Assembly (NCBI RefSeq): GCF_029784135.1
Contig: NC_073746.1
Span: 295,578,089-295,642,088, forward strand
DNA from: Toxorhynchites rutilus septentrionalis
Taxonomy: Eukaryota; Arthropoda; Insecta; Diptera; Culicidae
Length of the DNA stretch: 64,000 nucleotides
Reading direction: 5' to 3'
Position numbers and translations under genes: made by a program. The notes under the pieces are model-generated. The model saw only the letters and a list, made by a program, of their open reading frames with translations. It ran no database searches and was not told where the DNA came from. This document shows positions 22,654 to 34,897 of the stretch, in pieces (position 1 is the stretch's first letter; each line of letters begins with the position of its first letter).

Positions 22654-24998
22654 ATATCGATATATCACACCTTGATTGTATTTTAGGCTGCTAGCACGCA
22701 GACAAGCATATCGGGAGGGACGACGAGTGGAACCAAATCTGATGCTCGCATGTGTGTGTTCAGCACGGATGCTGCTAACCTCTTCCAGTTAAATAATTAA
22801 CTTTCACAACTGATGTCTGTTGGACATCCGCATTATCCTTCCTTCCCTCTCCAATAAACCACGTGACGACAAGTGTTTGTTATTTTTGCGAAGCTTTTCC
22901 CTGTTCTTTCTCGCACATCAAACGTGACCTCAGTAACGAGCTTAACGAGATGAATAACTAATAGTGGAGTAGCAAAAAATAAATTAAATGAAAATCAACA
23001 AACTAGAGAGTGTGCCTACCGTAAAAAATTCTACCCGACTGGCCATCCACAAAGGACACAGTTTGCGGAAAGAAGGATGAAACGTGATTAAATAACTAAT
23101 AACCTGCGGTATCCCAGGCCATCAAATGCTGCCGCTCCTTGAGCGTAAAAGGTCGCTAAGGATAAGTAGTGGATGGTGAGTAAGTTTCCACCGCTTGAGC
23201 TGACTTGGATCTCCGAGGGATGCGATTCCAAAGGGGGGCTATACCTGTAAATGATGCTCTTTTTTTGCGATTTGAATTCAATGCGCTATGACACAATTAC
23301 GATAGAATATAATCCGATTTTCATAATTTCAACTTTCGCCATTTTCCTACCACAATTTAATGAAAACCATTCACTGTTACGTGACCCGTAGAATTCAATC
23401 ATAATAATAGGTTGCGTCGTACTTGCCTCACTGGAGCAGTAACTTGTGCATTCAATCTATCCGAATTGCTGCCAGGCAATGTGACAGGGACACGATCATC
23501 ACTCGGTCGGGAACGTAAAGTCGTTCTTTAAGTGTTGATTTTCCGACATTGAATTGCAGTCTACTCGCCAGAAACTTTCGCACTCCAATACGATACGATG
23601 CAATGTGTTTTTCATACCAGGAAAACTTTCGCATCGCAACTGGGAAAAGTTTGATTTAGTTCGAGAAAACTAGAAAACTAATTTTGTCGAATCGAACAGT
23701 ATTTCAAAGTTTGAGGGACTGTTGCAAGTGCTCATCAGATTTATTGTATGTTGTGGCATATGTCAAGTTATGATTAAACACCGATTTGAAGACCCTGAGG
23801 CGCGATATATTGGGTTGATCTGAAATTTATTCCGTTTGAGGTGGATATTATAATGCAAAGGCAAAATAATAATTTCTACAAACTAGTTATTCTATATAAT
23901 CTTGGCAGGTTTCGGGCACAGGCAAAAAAAATCGGGAAAATTTCCAAGCTAAACCAAACCAAGCCAAGCCGAATTCCAACCATATAATCCGAAAGCGTTC
24001 ACACCTATCAAAAACGCTCTGGTGAAAAAGAGTGATGCTGCAACACAATAAAGATGTCAAAAGTTAAAACAATTGAGCTGTAACAAGGATCTTCAAGGCA
24101 GGGGTATAATAAAATGCAAAGATAGATCTTCCAAGCGGCGAGCTCGCCCAAGGACAAGCTATCCCCCGCAAAAAAAAGAACGACAATGAAAGCATATTTG
24201 TCATCCATGTCAAGGAGTATGAATGTTTTGTGTCCGTGATTGCATCTTTTTCGTTCACTCTTTTCTTATTTTTGAATGTTGAGTGGGTGATATAATTTCT
24301 TGCGCGCAAAGGTATGTTGTGGATATTCCCCGTAAAATTGCTCGTTTCAGCAACCTTAATAATAACAGCATCGTTCCTTTTCTGGTGAATCTGCAAATCA
24401 AGTCCATGGTGGTCTACATTCACGTGTACAACTGGCACTGGGGAATTGATTCATCAAAACGTTTCGCTCGCTCTCCGCGTGGTTGACAAGTTTCCGCGTT
24501 TACATAAATGAAGCATGGTGAGGTAGTGCGACTGTGTCATTTTACGTGCTGACGAACCTCTAATGGGACCCATTGTTTTGACATTGGACTAAATAGTTTT
24601 CGTGGAGATTCTGAGAAAATCATTTTTGAGTTGAATCTGGGATCATTATGTTAATTCATATAGAGTGTCAATTACGTTTCGTTTCTGCTAGTGGAAATGA
24701 TCTTTCGAACAAATTATTTTGATTTTTTTTTCCAAAATATATATTTTTATCAAGGCTCATATGGCGTTAAATTTAGATATTTGTTGATTTATTTTCAAAG
24801 TACTTCATACAGCTTCAATATATTTTTCACATCGATTCAATAGCGACTCACATGCGTAGTATAACCTAATCGATTCCAAGGTATTCTTTTTGCAGCTCAT
24901 GTATTCTCAAAATTGCGTGATTCAAAATTGAAACGTCTAAGATAATATTATTATGCTTACGCATTAATGCACAAAAAAAATCTATATATATATATGTA
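22654..24998. other. No recognisable gene; mostly single-copy
   Basis: No domain-bearing ORF was found. A short string at 24750-24775 (TATCAAGGCTCATATGGCGTTAA) resembles the 3' tail of SINE family 1 in reverse and may be a scrap of it. The remainder may be host non-coding DNA. Confidence 0.4.
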
Positions 24999-25000
24999 TA

Positions 25001-28000
25001 CAGCCATTCCATGCCAAACCGATGTAGTGGTTCTCAGAATTTCGTCAAAAGTGGTAGTTTTGTTCTTTGTCGCAAATTACGAGACCTTTTTTTATTTTTT
25101 GTTAGGGTTACCATTTCCATGATGTTCCTAAAAAACCTATTTTTCGCATTTTTGGCAAAAAATGACTTTTTTCAACACAACTTTTGAACTACTAGACCTA
25201 TTTAGGTGATCGACATATCAAATTAAAGACAATCACCTGGCCTTTTTTGAAAAAATACTATACCTGCAGAAAATTTGAATTCTGCTCTCGTTATTATTGA
25301 TTGTATTCGTTTTTTATTGTTTTCATAGTCTCGGGACCAAAGGCGCTATAGTTTTTTTATATTTTTTCTGGAAAGCTGAGAATTTTTCCACACAACATAT
25401 CTCGAAACCAGTGAAGCGTTTTTTTTCGTTTTTGAGTTATGATTTTTCAAAGTTAGACGATGGTCCAAATAATCACTTTTCCCCTTTTTTCCCAAAAATG
25501 CCTTTTTTCAAAAATTTATTACTTTTGAACTACTGAACCGATTCAGATTATCGACATATCAAATTAAAGCCTACTAGCTAACTTTTTTTGAAAAAATAAC
25601 AAATTTGGGAATTAATTGGATTATAATCACATACATCCAGTCCAGTCCTACGTCACCCTTGCGGTTATACCATAGATATAACCCACTTCCTGTTTTTTAT
25701 ATTTTTTCCTGAGGTTTGAGGGTTTTTTTCACATAATACTTCCGAATACCAGAGAAGTGTTATTTTTCGTTTTTAAATTATGATTTTTCAATATTAACAT
25801 GTTTTCAGTTTTCGTTCAATATTTCTATGCGACTAGACTGGATGTATGTTACTATAATACAATTAATTGGCATTTGTATTATTTTTGAAATGAGGCGTTT
25901 TTTTCGTTTTTGAGTTATGATTTTTCAAAGTTAGACGATGGTCCAAATAATCACTTTTTTCCATTTTTCCACTACAAAAAATCATAACTTATGATCTACT
26001 GGACCGATTCAGATGATCGACATATCAAATTAATGCCAATGAGCTAGTCTTGTTTGAAAAAATATTATATTCTGAATAAAAATGGATTTAGTGTTCGTAA
26101 TTATTGATTATATTTGTTTTTTTATAGCTTATATCGTTTCGGGACCAAGGGCGCCATATTTTTTAATATTTTTTCCTGAAAGCTGAGGTTTTTTCACATA
26201 ATATATCCGAATACCAGAGAGGTGTTATTTTCCGTTTTTAAGTTATGATTTTTCAAAATTAACATGTTTTCAGTTTTCGTTCAACATTTCTATGCGACTA
26301 GACTGGATGTATGTGATTATAATCCAATTAATTCCCAAATTTGTTATGTTTTCAAAAAAAGTTAGCTAGTAGGCTTTAATTTGATATGTCGATAATCTGA
26401 ATCGGTTCAGTAGTTCAAAAGTAATAAATTTTTGAAAATATGCATTTTTGGGAAAAAAGGGGAAAATGATTTTTTGGACCATCTTTGAAAAATCATAACT
26501 CAAAAACGAAAAAAACGCCTCATTTCAAAAATAATACAAATGCCAATTAATTGTATTATAGTAACATACATCCAGTCTAGTCGCATAGAAATATTGAACG
26601 AAAACTGAAAACATGTTAATATTGAAAAATTATAATTTAAAAACGAAAAATAACACTTCTCTGGTATTCGGAAGTATTATGTGAAAAAAACCCTCAAACC
26701 TCAGGAAAAAATATAAAAAACAGGAAGTGGGTTATATCTATGGTATAACCGCAAGGGTGACGTAGGACTACCGTTGATTTAGAGATCATTTGTTCGAAGT
26801 TGAATCTAAATCCATTCTGAATGAATGAATAAATGAATATTTGGGGGACTTCGAAAACGAGAGCGTTACGTTGGAGGCACAAGGTTTTATGCATCCAATA
26901 TAGGATACGAAAAACCTTGTTCTGAAGAATAATCTTCAGAAGCTAACCTGCTAACTGTACCTTATTGACAAATCACAAACCCAAATGTATTATATGGATA
27001 TTTTATGGATAGAAAACATTAAAATAAACTCTTTCGCTTGAATGTCATTTTCAATTCCAAGGGGAACTGGCAGATTATTTTCCAGCAACGATTGAATATT
27101 TCCACATTTTCCTCGATACTGGAAGCCCACCAGTGGTTAATACTAACTCGATAACCACCTGTTAACAGTACTTGATTGAAAAATATTTGGTCACAGTGTT
27201 ACATGGATAGAAAACATTCAAATAAACTCTTTCCCATGAATGTATTTTTGAATTCCCAGAGGAACTGGCAGATTATTTTCCAGCAATGATTAGATCTTTC
27301 CGGAACTTTCTCGATGCTGAATGGCATCCTAACGGAAAGAGTTCTGCGCGTGTATGTGTCGATCCTTCGCCGTCCACCTCCTCCAGCACGTTAGGCAACG
27401 ATGTTGTCTTGTCGATGTCCTCACGAAAAATGAATGTGTCTCACCACCAGAATATCGCTTAAGTATGCTTTTTGTGTGTGATTGAATCGAGAGAAGGTGT
27501 GGTTTACGATGGCAATTTGGAAGGCAAACTAGAGGGGAATGAACTCTCTGAGCTCGGAACTTTCGGCGACTGAGCAATAATCGATTGCGGGCGCATACAA
27601 TATTGGATACGGAAATATCCTACTGATGGGGAAGAATAATCTTCTGAAGCTATCCTGTTAATTGCGATTGATTGAAAAATCACAAAACCAAATGTATTTG
27701 GTCACAGTGTTACATGGATAGAAAACATTCAAATAAACTCTTTCACATGAATGTATTTTTAAATTCCCAGAGGAACTGGCAGATTATTTTCAGTAACGAT
27801 TACATATTTCCACATTTTCCTCGATACTGGAAGCCCACCAGTGGTTAATACTAACTCCATAACCACCTGTTAATAGTACTTGATTGAAAAATATTTGGTC
27901 ACAGTGTTACATGGATAGAAAACATTCAAATAAACTCTTTCACATGAATGTATTTTTAAATTCCCAGAGGAACTGGCAGATTATTTTCCAGAAATGATCT

Positions 28001-29199
28001 TTCCGGAACTTTCTCAATGCTGAATGGCATTCAAACGGAAAGAATTCCGCGCGTGTATGTGTGTGTAGCGATGTCTTCCGGGGAACCGTTTGTGGCATCA
28101 CTCTCCTCCTGATGGATTCCCTTCTGGCCTAGGGTGAACAAACAGGCTCTTGGTGACACCATTCATCCGCGCTTTCATGATAAACGAAGAGCTTCACCAC
28201 AACAGCAACAACATGCTCCAATTGCTGTTCAATTAGAACTGAGTGGATTTCCGAGCGGCGCTCGCTTATATACCGATTGGTGATTTCAATAGCCTGTTTT
28301 GAAAGCAATTTTAAGACTATTGAAACAAGTTTTTGGATCAAATTGTAATAAGTATAGAACGCGTAGACATTTTATCTTTCGAGTGTAGTGTTTATCATAC
28401 CATTTCGTTCAGTTGTTTAGGAATTATTAACGCTCAAAATCTCGGTCTCCGGCGTAACGCTTTCGTTTTCGAAACTTTGATTTTACACCCCGGTATAGAA
28501 ATGAAAGACGTAGTCCTACGTCAAAAATATGGCGCTCTTGGCCCCGAAACGATGTAAGCTATAGAAAACAAATATAATCAATAATTACGAAAACAAAATC
28601 CTTTTTTATAGAGCGTGCAATATTTTTTTAAACAAAACTAGCTTATTGGCATTAATTTGATATGTCGATCATCTGAATCGATCCAGTAGATCAAAAGTTA
28701 TGATATTGGAAAAAATGGGGAAAAAATTATTTTTCAAACTATCGGTTAACTTTGAAAAATCATAACTCAAAAACGAAAAAAAACGCCTGTCTGGTTTCGA
28801 CATATGTTATGTGAAAAATCCTTAGCTTTCCAGAAACAATATAAAAAAATATAGCGCCTTTGGTCTCGAGACTATGAAACCAATAAAAAACGAATACAAT
28901 CAATAATAACGAGAGCAGCATTAAAATTTTCTGTAGTTTTTCTGTAGTTATAGTATTTTTTCAAAAAAGACCAGGTGATTGGCTTTAATTTGACATGTTG
29001 ATCATCTGAACCGGTCTAGTAGTTCAAAAGTTATGAGTTTTTGAAAAAAGTTGAAAAATTTGATTTTTCGGATCAAAAAATGGAAATGGTCACTCTAACA
29101 AAAAAATTAAAAAAATACGACGGTTTGCGACAAAGAATAAAATTTCCACTTACCACGAAAATCTGAGAACTATTATATCGGTTTAACATGGAATGGCTT
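25001..29199. mobile_element. Large inverted-repeat MITE complex
   Basis: The left end CAGCCATTCCATGCCAAACC has its inverse near 29180-29199 (GGTTTAACATGGAATGGCT). TA precedes the left end. Both arms contain repeated modules around TTTGAACTACTGAACCGATT...CGACATATCAAATTAAAGCC at about 25180, 25515, 25985, and inverted at 26380, 28660 and 29000. Between about 25640 and 26760 lies a further long inverted repeat with central symmetry near 26150. A GACGTAG element occupies 26757-28524. A compact relative without these insertions is at 54235-55309. Confidence 0.75.
26757..28524. mobile_element. GACGTAG element, long copy (1.77 kb)
   Basis: The left end TGACGTAGGACTACCGTTG and right end GACGTAGTCCTACGTCAA match the 337-bp copy at 10713-11049. 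The interior has four direct copies of a ~90-bp block (GGATAGAAAACATTCAAATA ... AGGAACTGGCAGATTATTTT) near 27000, 27208, 27715 and 27912. A segment at 27345-27440 (CCTTCGCCGTCCA, GTCCTCACGAA) also occurs in the copy at 43.8 kb. No transposase. Confidence 0.7.
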
Positions 29200-29209
29200 C
29201 CCCCTCTCT

Positions 29210-29560
29210 AAAGGGGAGGGAGGCTGAATAACTCGAGAACTAATCAAGCATATGGAATCAAACTTGGTATATAATGATTTTAAGGATCGATAAACGTTTC
29301 TATAGTGGTTCAACACCCCTTCCCCCTTTCCTTTTCATTTTCCTACAAATGAAACACAAATTTCTTCATAACTCAAGAACTACCCAAGCAAATGGAGCCA
29401 AATTTGGTATATGGAGGTTTTAGGGGGCAATAAATGTTTCTATGGCGGTTTGAATCTCCTCCCGCTCCCTAACGGGGGCCTGCATTATTTGTAAAGGATT
29501 TAGAGGGGTGGGGGGTTGGAAGGGTTTGCATAACTCGGGAACTAATCAAGCAAATTGAAC
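29210..29560 (+). repeat. Diverged tandem repeat, about 170-bp units
   Basis: Three units each contain 'ATAACTC(G/A)(A/G)GAACTA..CAAGCA(A/T)AT' (near 29228, 29362, 29528), followed by 'TTTGGTATATGGAGGTTTTA' variants and a C-rich block. The family is also at 236-385 and 54060-54190. Confidence 0.7.
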
Positions 29561-31700
29561 CTTATATTGCTAATTCTTTTATTTTTTCTTCTGCCCCCCG
29601 ATCTCTTTTTTGTTATTCATATCTTTTATTTGTTCTTATTTAAACATAAATTCGACAACTTCTATGGACTTTAATTGTTCTTTCACCAACTCTTTTCATA
29701 TTCATTCAATTTAATTCCATTCCTTTATTCTCTAAATCTTTTCAACTATTTTGACAATCGTTTGCTTTATTTAATCAATCCATTTTTCTATACAATTGGT
29801 ACTCATCCAGGCCTTCAATGACAACAATGACAATCAAGGTATACGCAAAACAGCTCACCGGTGCATCAACTCCTCGTTTTGAGAAATGGTATTCAATGCT
29901 TCGGTTGAGTCTGCTCGAAAGGCCTTGGTGTTGTCTGAAATATCTGTGAAAGGGAAAAGCCGCAGGGTGACTTAGGAAACAGAAGTGATTTCTAGCTTAA
30001 AATTGACGCACGACCAGTGATTTGTGACTTGGCCTTTTTCGTATAGAGCCCAACTTTCTGAAAATGTTTAAAAACCTTAAGATAATATTGTACAAAAACC
30101 GTTGGACCACATGGAACTGATGATTTTCTTGAGAAACACTAGATATCACACTTGATGGTGTAGATGGAGTAGACTAGAGCAGGGCCCGAAATCTTCGAGG
30201 ATGAAAAATGAAAATCGACTCTCCTCTCAGTAGCTTCGCTTCGACTAGGAATAGTTCGGCAGTCGTCGTCAACATAATTTCAATTGACTAGAAAATGAAT
30301 TGACGAGCATTGAGAGCGATGATGACTGATGAATTATTCTAGTCAATACTAATTCTAACTGACGTGATGAATGAATACAAATCTGCCTTTTCATTCAATT
30401 GACTTCAATCCACCTTTCTATTTCCCCCTGGCACTAATCTCTTACCCGCGTACACAATCTTATTTTTACGTCCATATAAAGTGAAACGAAAACTTGATTT
30501 CTGATGTAAAAAGTAAGTTTGGACGATTTGTTGTCTACCCACCGTGAACTCAAACCTAAGAACTGAGGAAGTTATCAGGTATTCTAAAGGTTCTCGCGTT
30601 AGTATTAGTAATTAGCGAGTAGTTTGGGAGGAATTCTAAACAATATTTTAGCTCTCCGAGTTCAATTTTGTGAATAAAACATACAGGAAAACGGGTATAC
30701 ATCAACAAAATTCACAAACTTATCAGTGGTTCTGAATAAAACACTGCACGCAGTTTTATACGTGTGAGTAATATTCATGTACTATACAAAAAAATCTAGC
30801 TAACCACGTTGTACTCAAACATCGATACATGCATACGTGATACATTAGAGAGAGAAACGAATTCATTTTGAGGGAAGTCACTTTAAAATGCAATGAAACC
30901 CGCTAGACGGGGAAGAATGAAATAACATAGTCGAGTCGGAGAGGGAGATAGCGACTAAACGCCCGACTGACTGTTGAGTCAGATTGACGAAGAAACTGCT
31001 GGAAGAAACTAAAAGTCATTTCCAATTGAATACGAAGGGGAATTTATTCATAGTCCCCTGACTATCTTCGGTTCAATATGACTATGCCGAGCTATGACTT
31101 TATCGAGGTCTATTGAAAGGACCATGAAACGACGATGAAGTTTAGCTACTGTGATTTTGTTCAAATATTACGTTACTCTCAAAGGTAATGAGAGAGTAGA
31201 GCCCAGCTTCAAAATGACAGAGTTTGTCCCCTTAATTCCGCGCGGTGAATTACGTGAGATGGCTCAAGCTAGGTGTTTTCTAAAGCGAACGGCGTGACTA
31301 TAATTTGTAATTAGGTGAGATTTGAGATTGTGTTCTCACATGTTATCGACTCGGGTAATAAATAGGAGCTGAAAAGTGAGGTGGCTTTCACAATAGAGTG
31401 AGAAACTTTGCTATCTCACGTCAGTCGCAGGTCGAGCAGTTCAGGATTTTTTTTTAAATTTAGCAGGTGTCTTGTACAACCGGAGCGTTCATTTCAGGGT
31501 AGGCTCCGACATATGAAAGACAGGAAACTTTATTGACGGAAAAAGAGCCGTTCACAATTCATTCAGTGCTGATTCTTTTGATTGTCTTCGAACGTTTCAA
31601 GACATGATTAGCCAATAGTGACTTTATCGATGCGCTGATCTTCTTGGGAACGAATTGAATAAATAAGCATTTGGCAGTATATTGGACGCAGATGATGTGA
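29561..31700. other. No recognisable gene or element
   Basis: Single-copy within the window, with no domain-bearing ORF. The segment 31410-31440 (CTCACGTCAGTCGCAGGTCGA) has an initiator-like TCAGTC with an AGGTCG about 6 bp on, but no coding exon follows, so no promoter is called. Confidence 0.4.
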
Positions 31701-31719
31701 CTTTGTCAATGTCATAGTC

Positions 31720-32189
31720 CTTCTTCGTCTTCGTCTTCGTAGCCTAATTGGTTGCGTGACCTTGTTTGTGTATTATTCTAGCTACCACGTCCACGCAACA
31801 ATCATCATGTGACGGTAATCGCAGTCTCTTACCTCTCTCATTACGGTCTGCTGCATCGGTGATTGGTGTTATTTATAACACAACAATGGAAGACTCATGC
31901 CAATAGTCCCGCTGTGTATATAGCCCAACTGTGAACATTCGAACAATAGGAATATTCTTACGCCGAAAAAAGGCGACATGTGTTGTGTATCGATAGAATA
32001 GGAATACTCTTACGCCTAAATGGTCACTGTTTATTAGATAAAAATGTTTCTCGATAATATAGGAATATTTTTACGCCTAAAAATGGCTAATGCGTAATAT
32101 TCAACATGAGAAAAAATGTACACGATAAATTCGGCTCTGTTACAGCTGAATTGCTAAATGAGCCTAATAAAAAAAAGATGTGAAAAAAA
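31720..32189 (+). mobile_element. SINE family 1, variant copy lacking the B-box region
   Basis: The copy is flanked by a perfect 11-bp duplication ATGTCATAGTC (31709-31719, 32190-32200). The head CGTAGCCTAATTGGTTGCGTG aligns with CGTAGCCACATTGGTTGCGCG of the full copies. The ~56 bp holding the B box (GTTCAAAAC) are then missing, and the alignment resumes at CACGTCCACGCAACAATCAT. Toward the 3' end it has three ~60-bp units with GGAATA(T/C)T(C/T)TTACGCC. It ends with the hairpin GGCTC (32133-32137) / GAGCC (32160-32164) and an A-rich tail. Confidence 0.85.
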
Positions 32190-32309
32190 ATGTCATAGTC
32201 AGTCACAATTATGTTACAATCAGTACTTTGGAAAATATGGTTCATTTTCAATATTTTTTCCTAGTAAGTTGGGGTGATTTGGACATACGGGGTGATTAGC
32301 TTGGAAAGT

Positions 32310-32500
32310 AATGCTCAACTACTGCCCCTACTTTCATGTATTTGCAATGTCGGTTTCGCCAATGCTGCTTGGTTTTGAAGCCTGTGTTAGGGAACATATT
32401 TCGGAGAGAACAAAAGTCCCCCTACATTCATGTATTTTCAATTCCGATTTCCCCAACGCTGCTTGGTTTAGAAGTCTGTGTTGGGGAAACCGTAAATCGG
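32310..32500 (+). repeat. Two ~92-bp direct repeats
   Basis: A unit with CCCCTAC(T/A)TTCATGTATTT and GCTGCTTGGTTT occurs at 32327 and 32419. A nearby GGGGTGATTTGGACATACGG resembles G-rich/C-rich strings in the MITE at 4111-5458. A solo GACGTAG element end (GACGTAGTCCCACGTCAA) ends at 32742 without a partner. Confidence 0.55.
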
Positions 32501-33121
32501 GCCAATCAAAACGAGGTAGTTAGGGCGTTTAAATAACGCTTAACATTTTACAGTTATTTAATTATTTATCTAATGAAAAATTACATTTTATTACTTGCGA
32601 TAGATGTGTAGAAATATTCCCTATCAATTGATGCAAACATCTTTCCGATCCAGTAGAAAATGTTCGAGTTATAAGTTCATGTTCAGTGTTTATGTTTTCA
32701 TTTTACCCCCCATATATTCCGGATAGACGTAGTCCCACGTCAAAAAAATAAAAAAAAAATCCACGTAGATTGAAGCTCCCCAAATGGGTTAAAAAAGCAA
32801 GATTTTTTTCTGGATGGATGGGAAAATATCAAGAAATCTGTTATGCAATATTTAGCAAACAGTATGCCAGGTCCAATTTTTGGAGTAATTGACTAAAACA
32901 GGAAGATAATCGAATCTTGAAATTTAAAAATTTGTGATTTTGATACTTTCGTTTGTTTTATAAATTTCACACGTTTTAAATCAAGCAATAGCATAAACAT
33001 ATGAACTGGACAACAAAAAAAAACATGTCTCATTAAACAAAATGTTTAACACTCCTGTACACGCGCGCAAAATCGTAACTTATATACTCACAGACTGTGA
33101 GTGCCTTTATAATATTGCTAA

Positions 33122-33258
33122 TGTGTATTTTTAGGCGTTATTGGTATTTATTTGAAAAAAAAGATATAATTTATTGAAAAAACGCAAGAAAATATTTTTT
33201 CTTTAAATTCAGTTTTAAGAGTAATTTAATTCAGCCACCTCATAAATTCTCGGTCTGA
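33122..33258 (+). repeat. Dispersed repeat shared with 58684-58826
   Basis: The copies share TGTGTATTTTTAG(G/T)CG, ATTGGTA(T/C)TTATTT, CAGTTTTAA(G/T)AGT, ATTTAATTCAGCCA and CGGTCTG. Just upstream is a 15-bp palindrome CTCACAGACTGTGAG (near 33086). The other copy has a palindrome CGGTCTGTCAGACCG at its right end. No ORF is shared. Confidence 0.6.
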
Positions 33259-33381
33259 TTTACAGATTAAAATTGCACTTTGCCAGGGCATCCTGTGTCA
33301 CAACGCAAAACTTTCGTTCGTACAATTTACAAGCCCCTCCACTGATAGTATCACTTCTCTTTAAAACCACTACCGATGTTT

Positions 33382-34897
33382 TTGACGTAGAACTACGTCT
33401 TTGATTTCTATATAGGGGGGTCACTCTACGAAAAATGTAACGTTTTATTAAGAGTTTTCAAATGCATATTACGCAGAATCGTTCTTATGATATATGTTAT
33501 AACATATACCATTAGACAGCAAATTTATCCAAAATTTTTTTCGACTTAGGCATCAACAGTGGAAATAATTAAACAAGTGAGCAATTTCACAAATAAGAGA
33601 GGTATGTTTTGCAAGCGAATGCGAAGGTGAATCATGTATTATGCATTTTTTCGTTCAACTTTTCTTTCGTTCCCATGAATGTTGTATGCAACATAAAATT
33701 GTGTGCAATAGTTCGTTCTATCAAACAAGCAAGATCTTTTTTAAATCTAATAAAAAATCAGATGCAAGATTTCATACATCACTCAAATTTCATGCAAGAT
33801 TTCATCGATGCAACGGGGAAAGTGTCGCCCATACAGTGATCGTTAGTTAATCCCTTGCTGTATGATTTAATTTTCAACAACAGGGCCCAAACACGAGCAC
33901 ATTGAATCTTCCCGATATTCAGTTGAGTGTTTGAATCTTACTTGGGATCGTAGCAGTCCCGCATCATCACACGCCTGAAGCATGTATCCATTTCACATCG
34001 ATAGACCACGAGTGAGTTTCGATTTTGTACGTTCTGGCACAGTCTAATCGCAACGAGTGTCGTTATACATGAAAGGGTTAATTGGGCCGGAAAATCAATA
34101 CAATTATCGAATTTCACTCGCTAACTGGACTGCAAAACAGCAAAAGCTATACTTCAAATTGAAGATGACATCTATTATTGATACATAACTGCTTTGCTAA
34201 CTGGGCTAACGCACGCCCAGTTATAGATAAGTCCAGTTAGTGAATGACTTCTGTGTATGACGGGGTGACGAACATCTTAAGTGAGTGTCTTCCGGGCTGC
34301 GGCAACATGGGCAATTGTACAGCGAAAATGATATCAATACTATTTAGGAGGGTATCATCGCATCACAAAAATGAAACGAAATGGAATATTAATAATCTTT
34401 ATGACTCATTCATAATTCTCAATGACTCAATTCCTTCTATAATAGATTTAGCCGTAGAATCAATACGACTTGAGCTCGAATTATCCGGAAAACGTGAATA
34501 CTGATTTAACAAACGAACGGGATTCACAAGAAAAAAGTGGCGTTTGGTAGGCAAATTAAAAAACTCATTTATACGAAAACTTGAATTGGCGTTTCGTTTG
34601 AATTGTTTAGTTTTCGAAGGTTCGAATGGATTCGATTCGAACGAATTTCATGTGTGTTTTACCTAAAAATATAACGAAATCGTAAGTATTTTCAAATTGT
34701 TTTTTGTCTCTTCCCCATAAAGTTCTTGTTAGATGTAATCAATGACGATTTTTTTAAAATTTTTCTGCTGATCCACATATACTTCATCTACCATTCCACC
34801 CTGTTATGTGTCTAAGTTAAACTAACAGATGTCTGAACTATGAAAAGAATTACATTTAAAAAAACAACCGTTCTGAACAATCACAGTCCTACGTCAA
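33382..34897. mobile_element. Probable GACGTAG element (1.5 kb)
   Basis: The left end TTGACGTAGAACTACGTC is followed by a GGGGTCAC...AACGTTTTATTAAGAG segment resembling 14206-14240. The right end is CAGTCCTACGTCAA. The interior shows no transposase and no nested element that I recognise. Pairing of these two ends is an inference. Confidence 0.5.

Noticed and set aside
31405..31445. Core promoter with initiator and downstream element
   Set aside because: Short motif matches occur by chance, and no exon follows.
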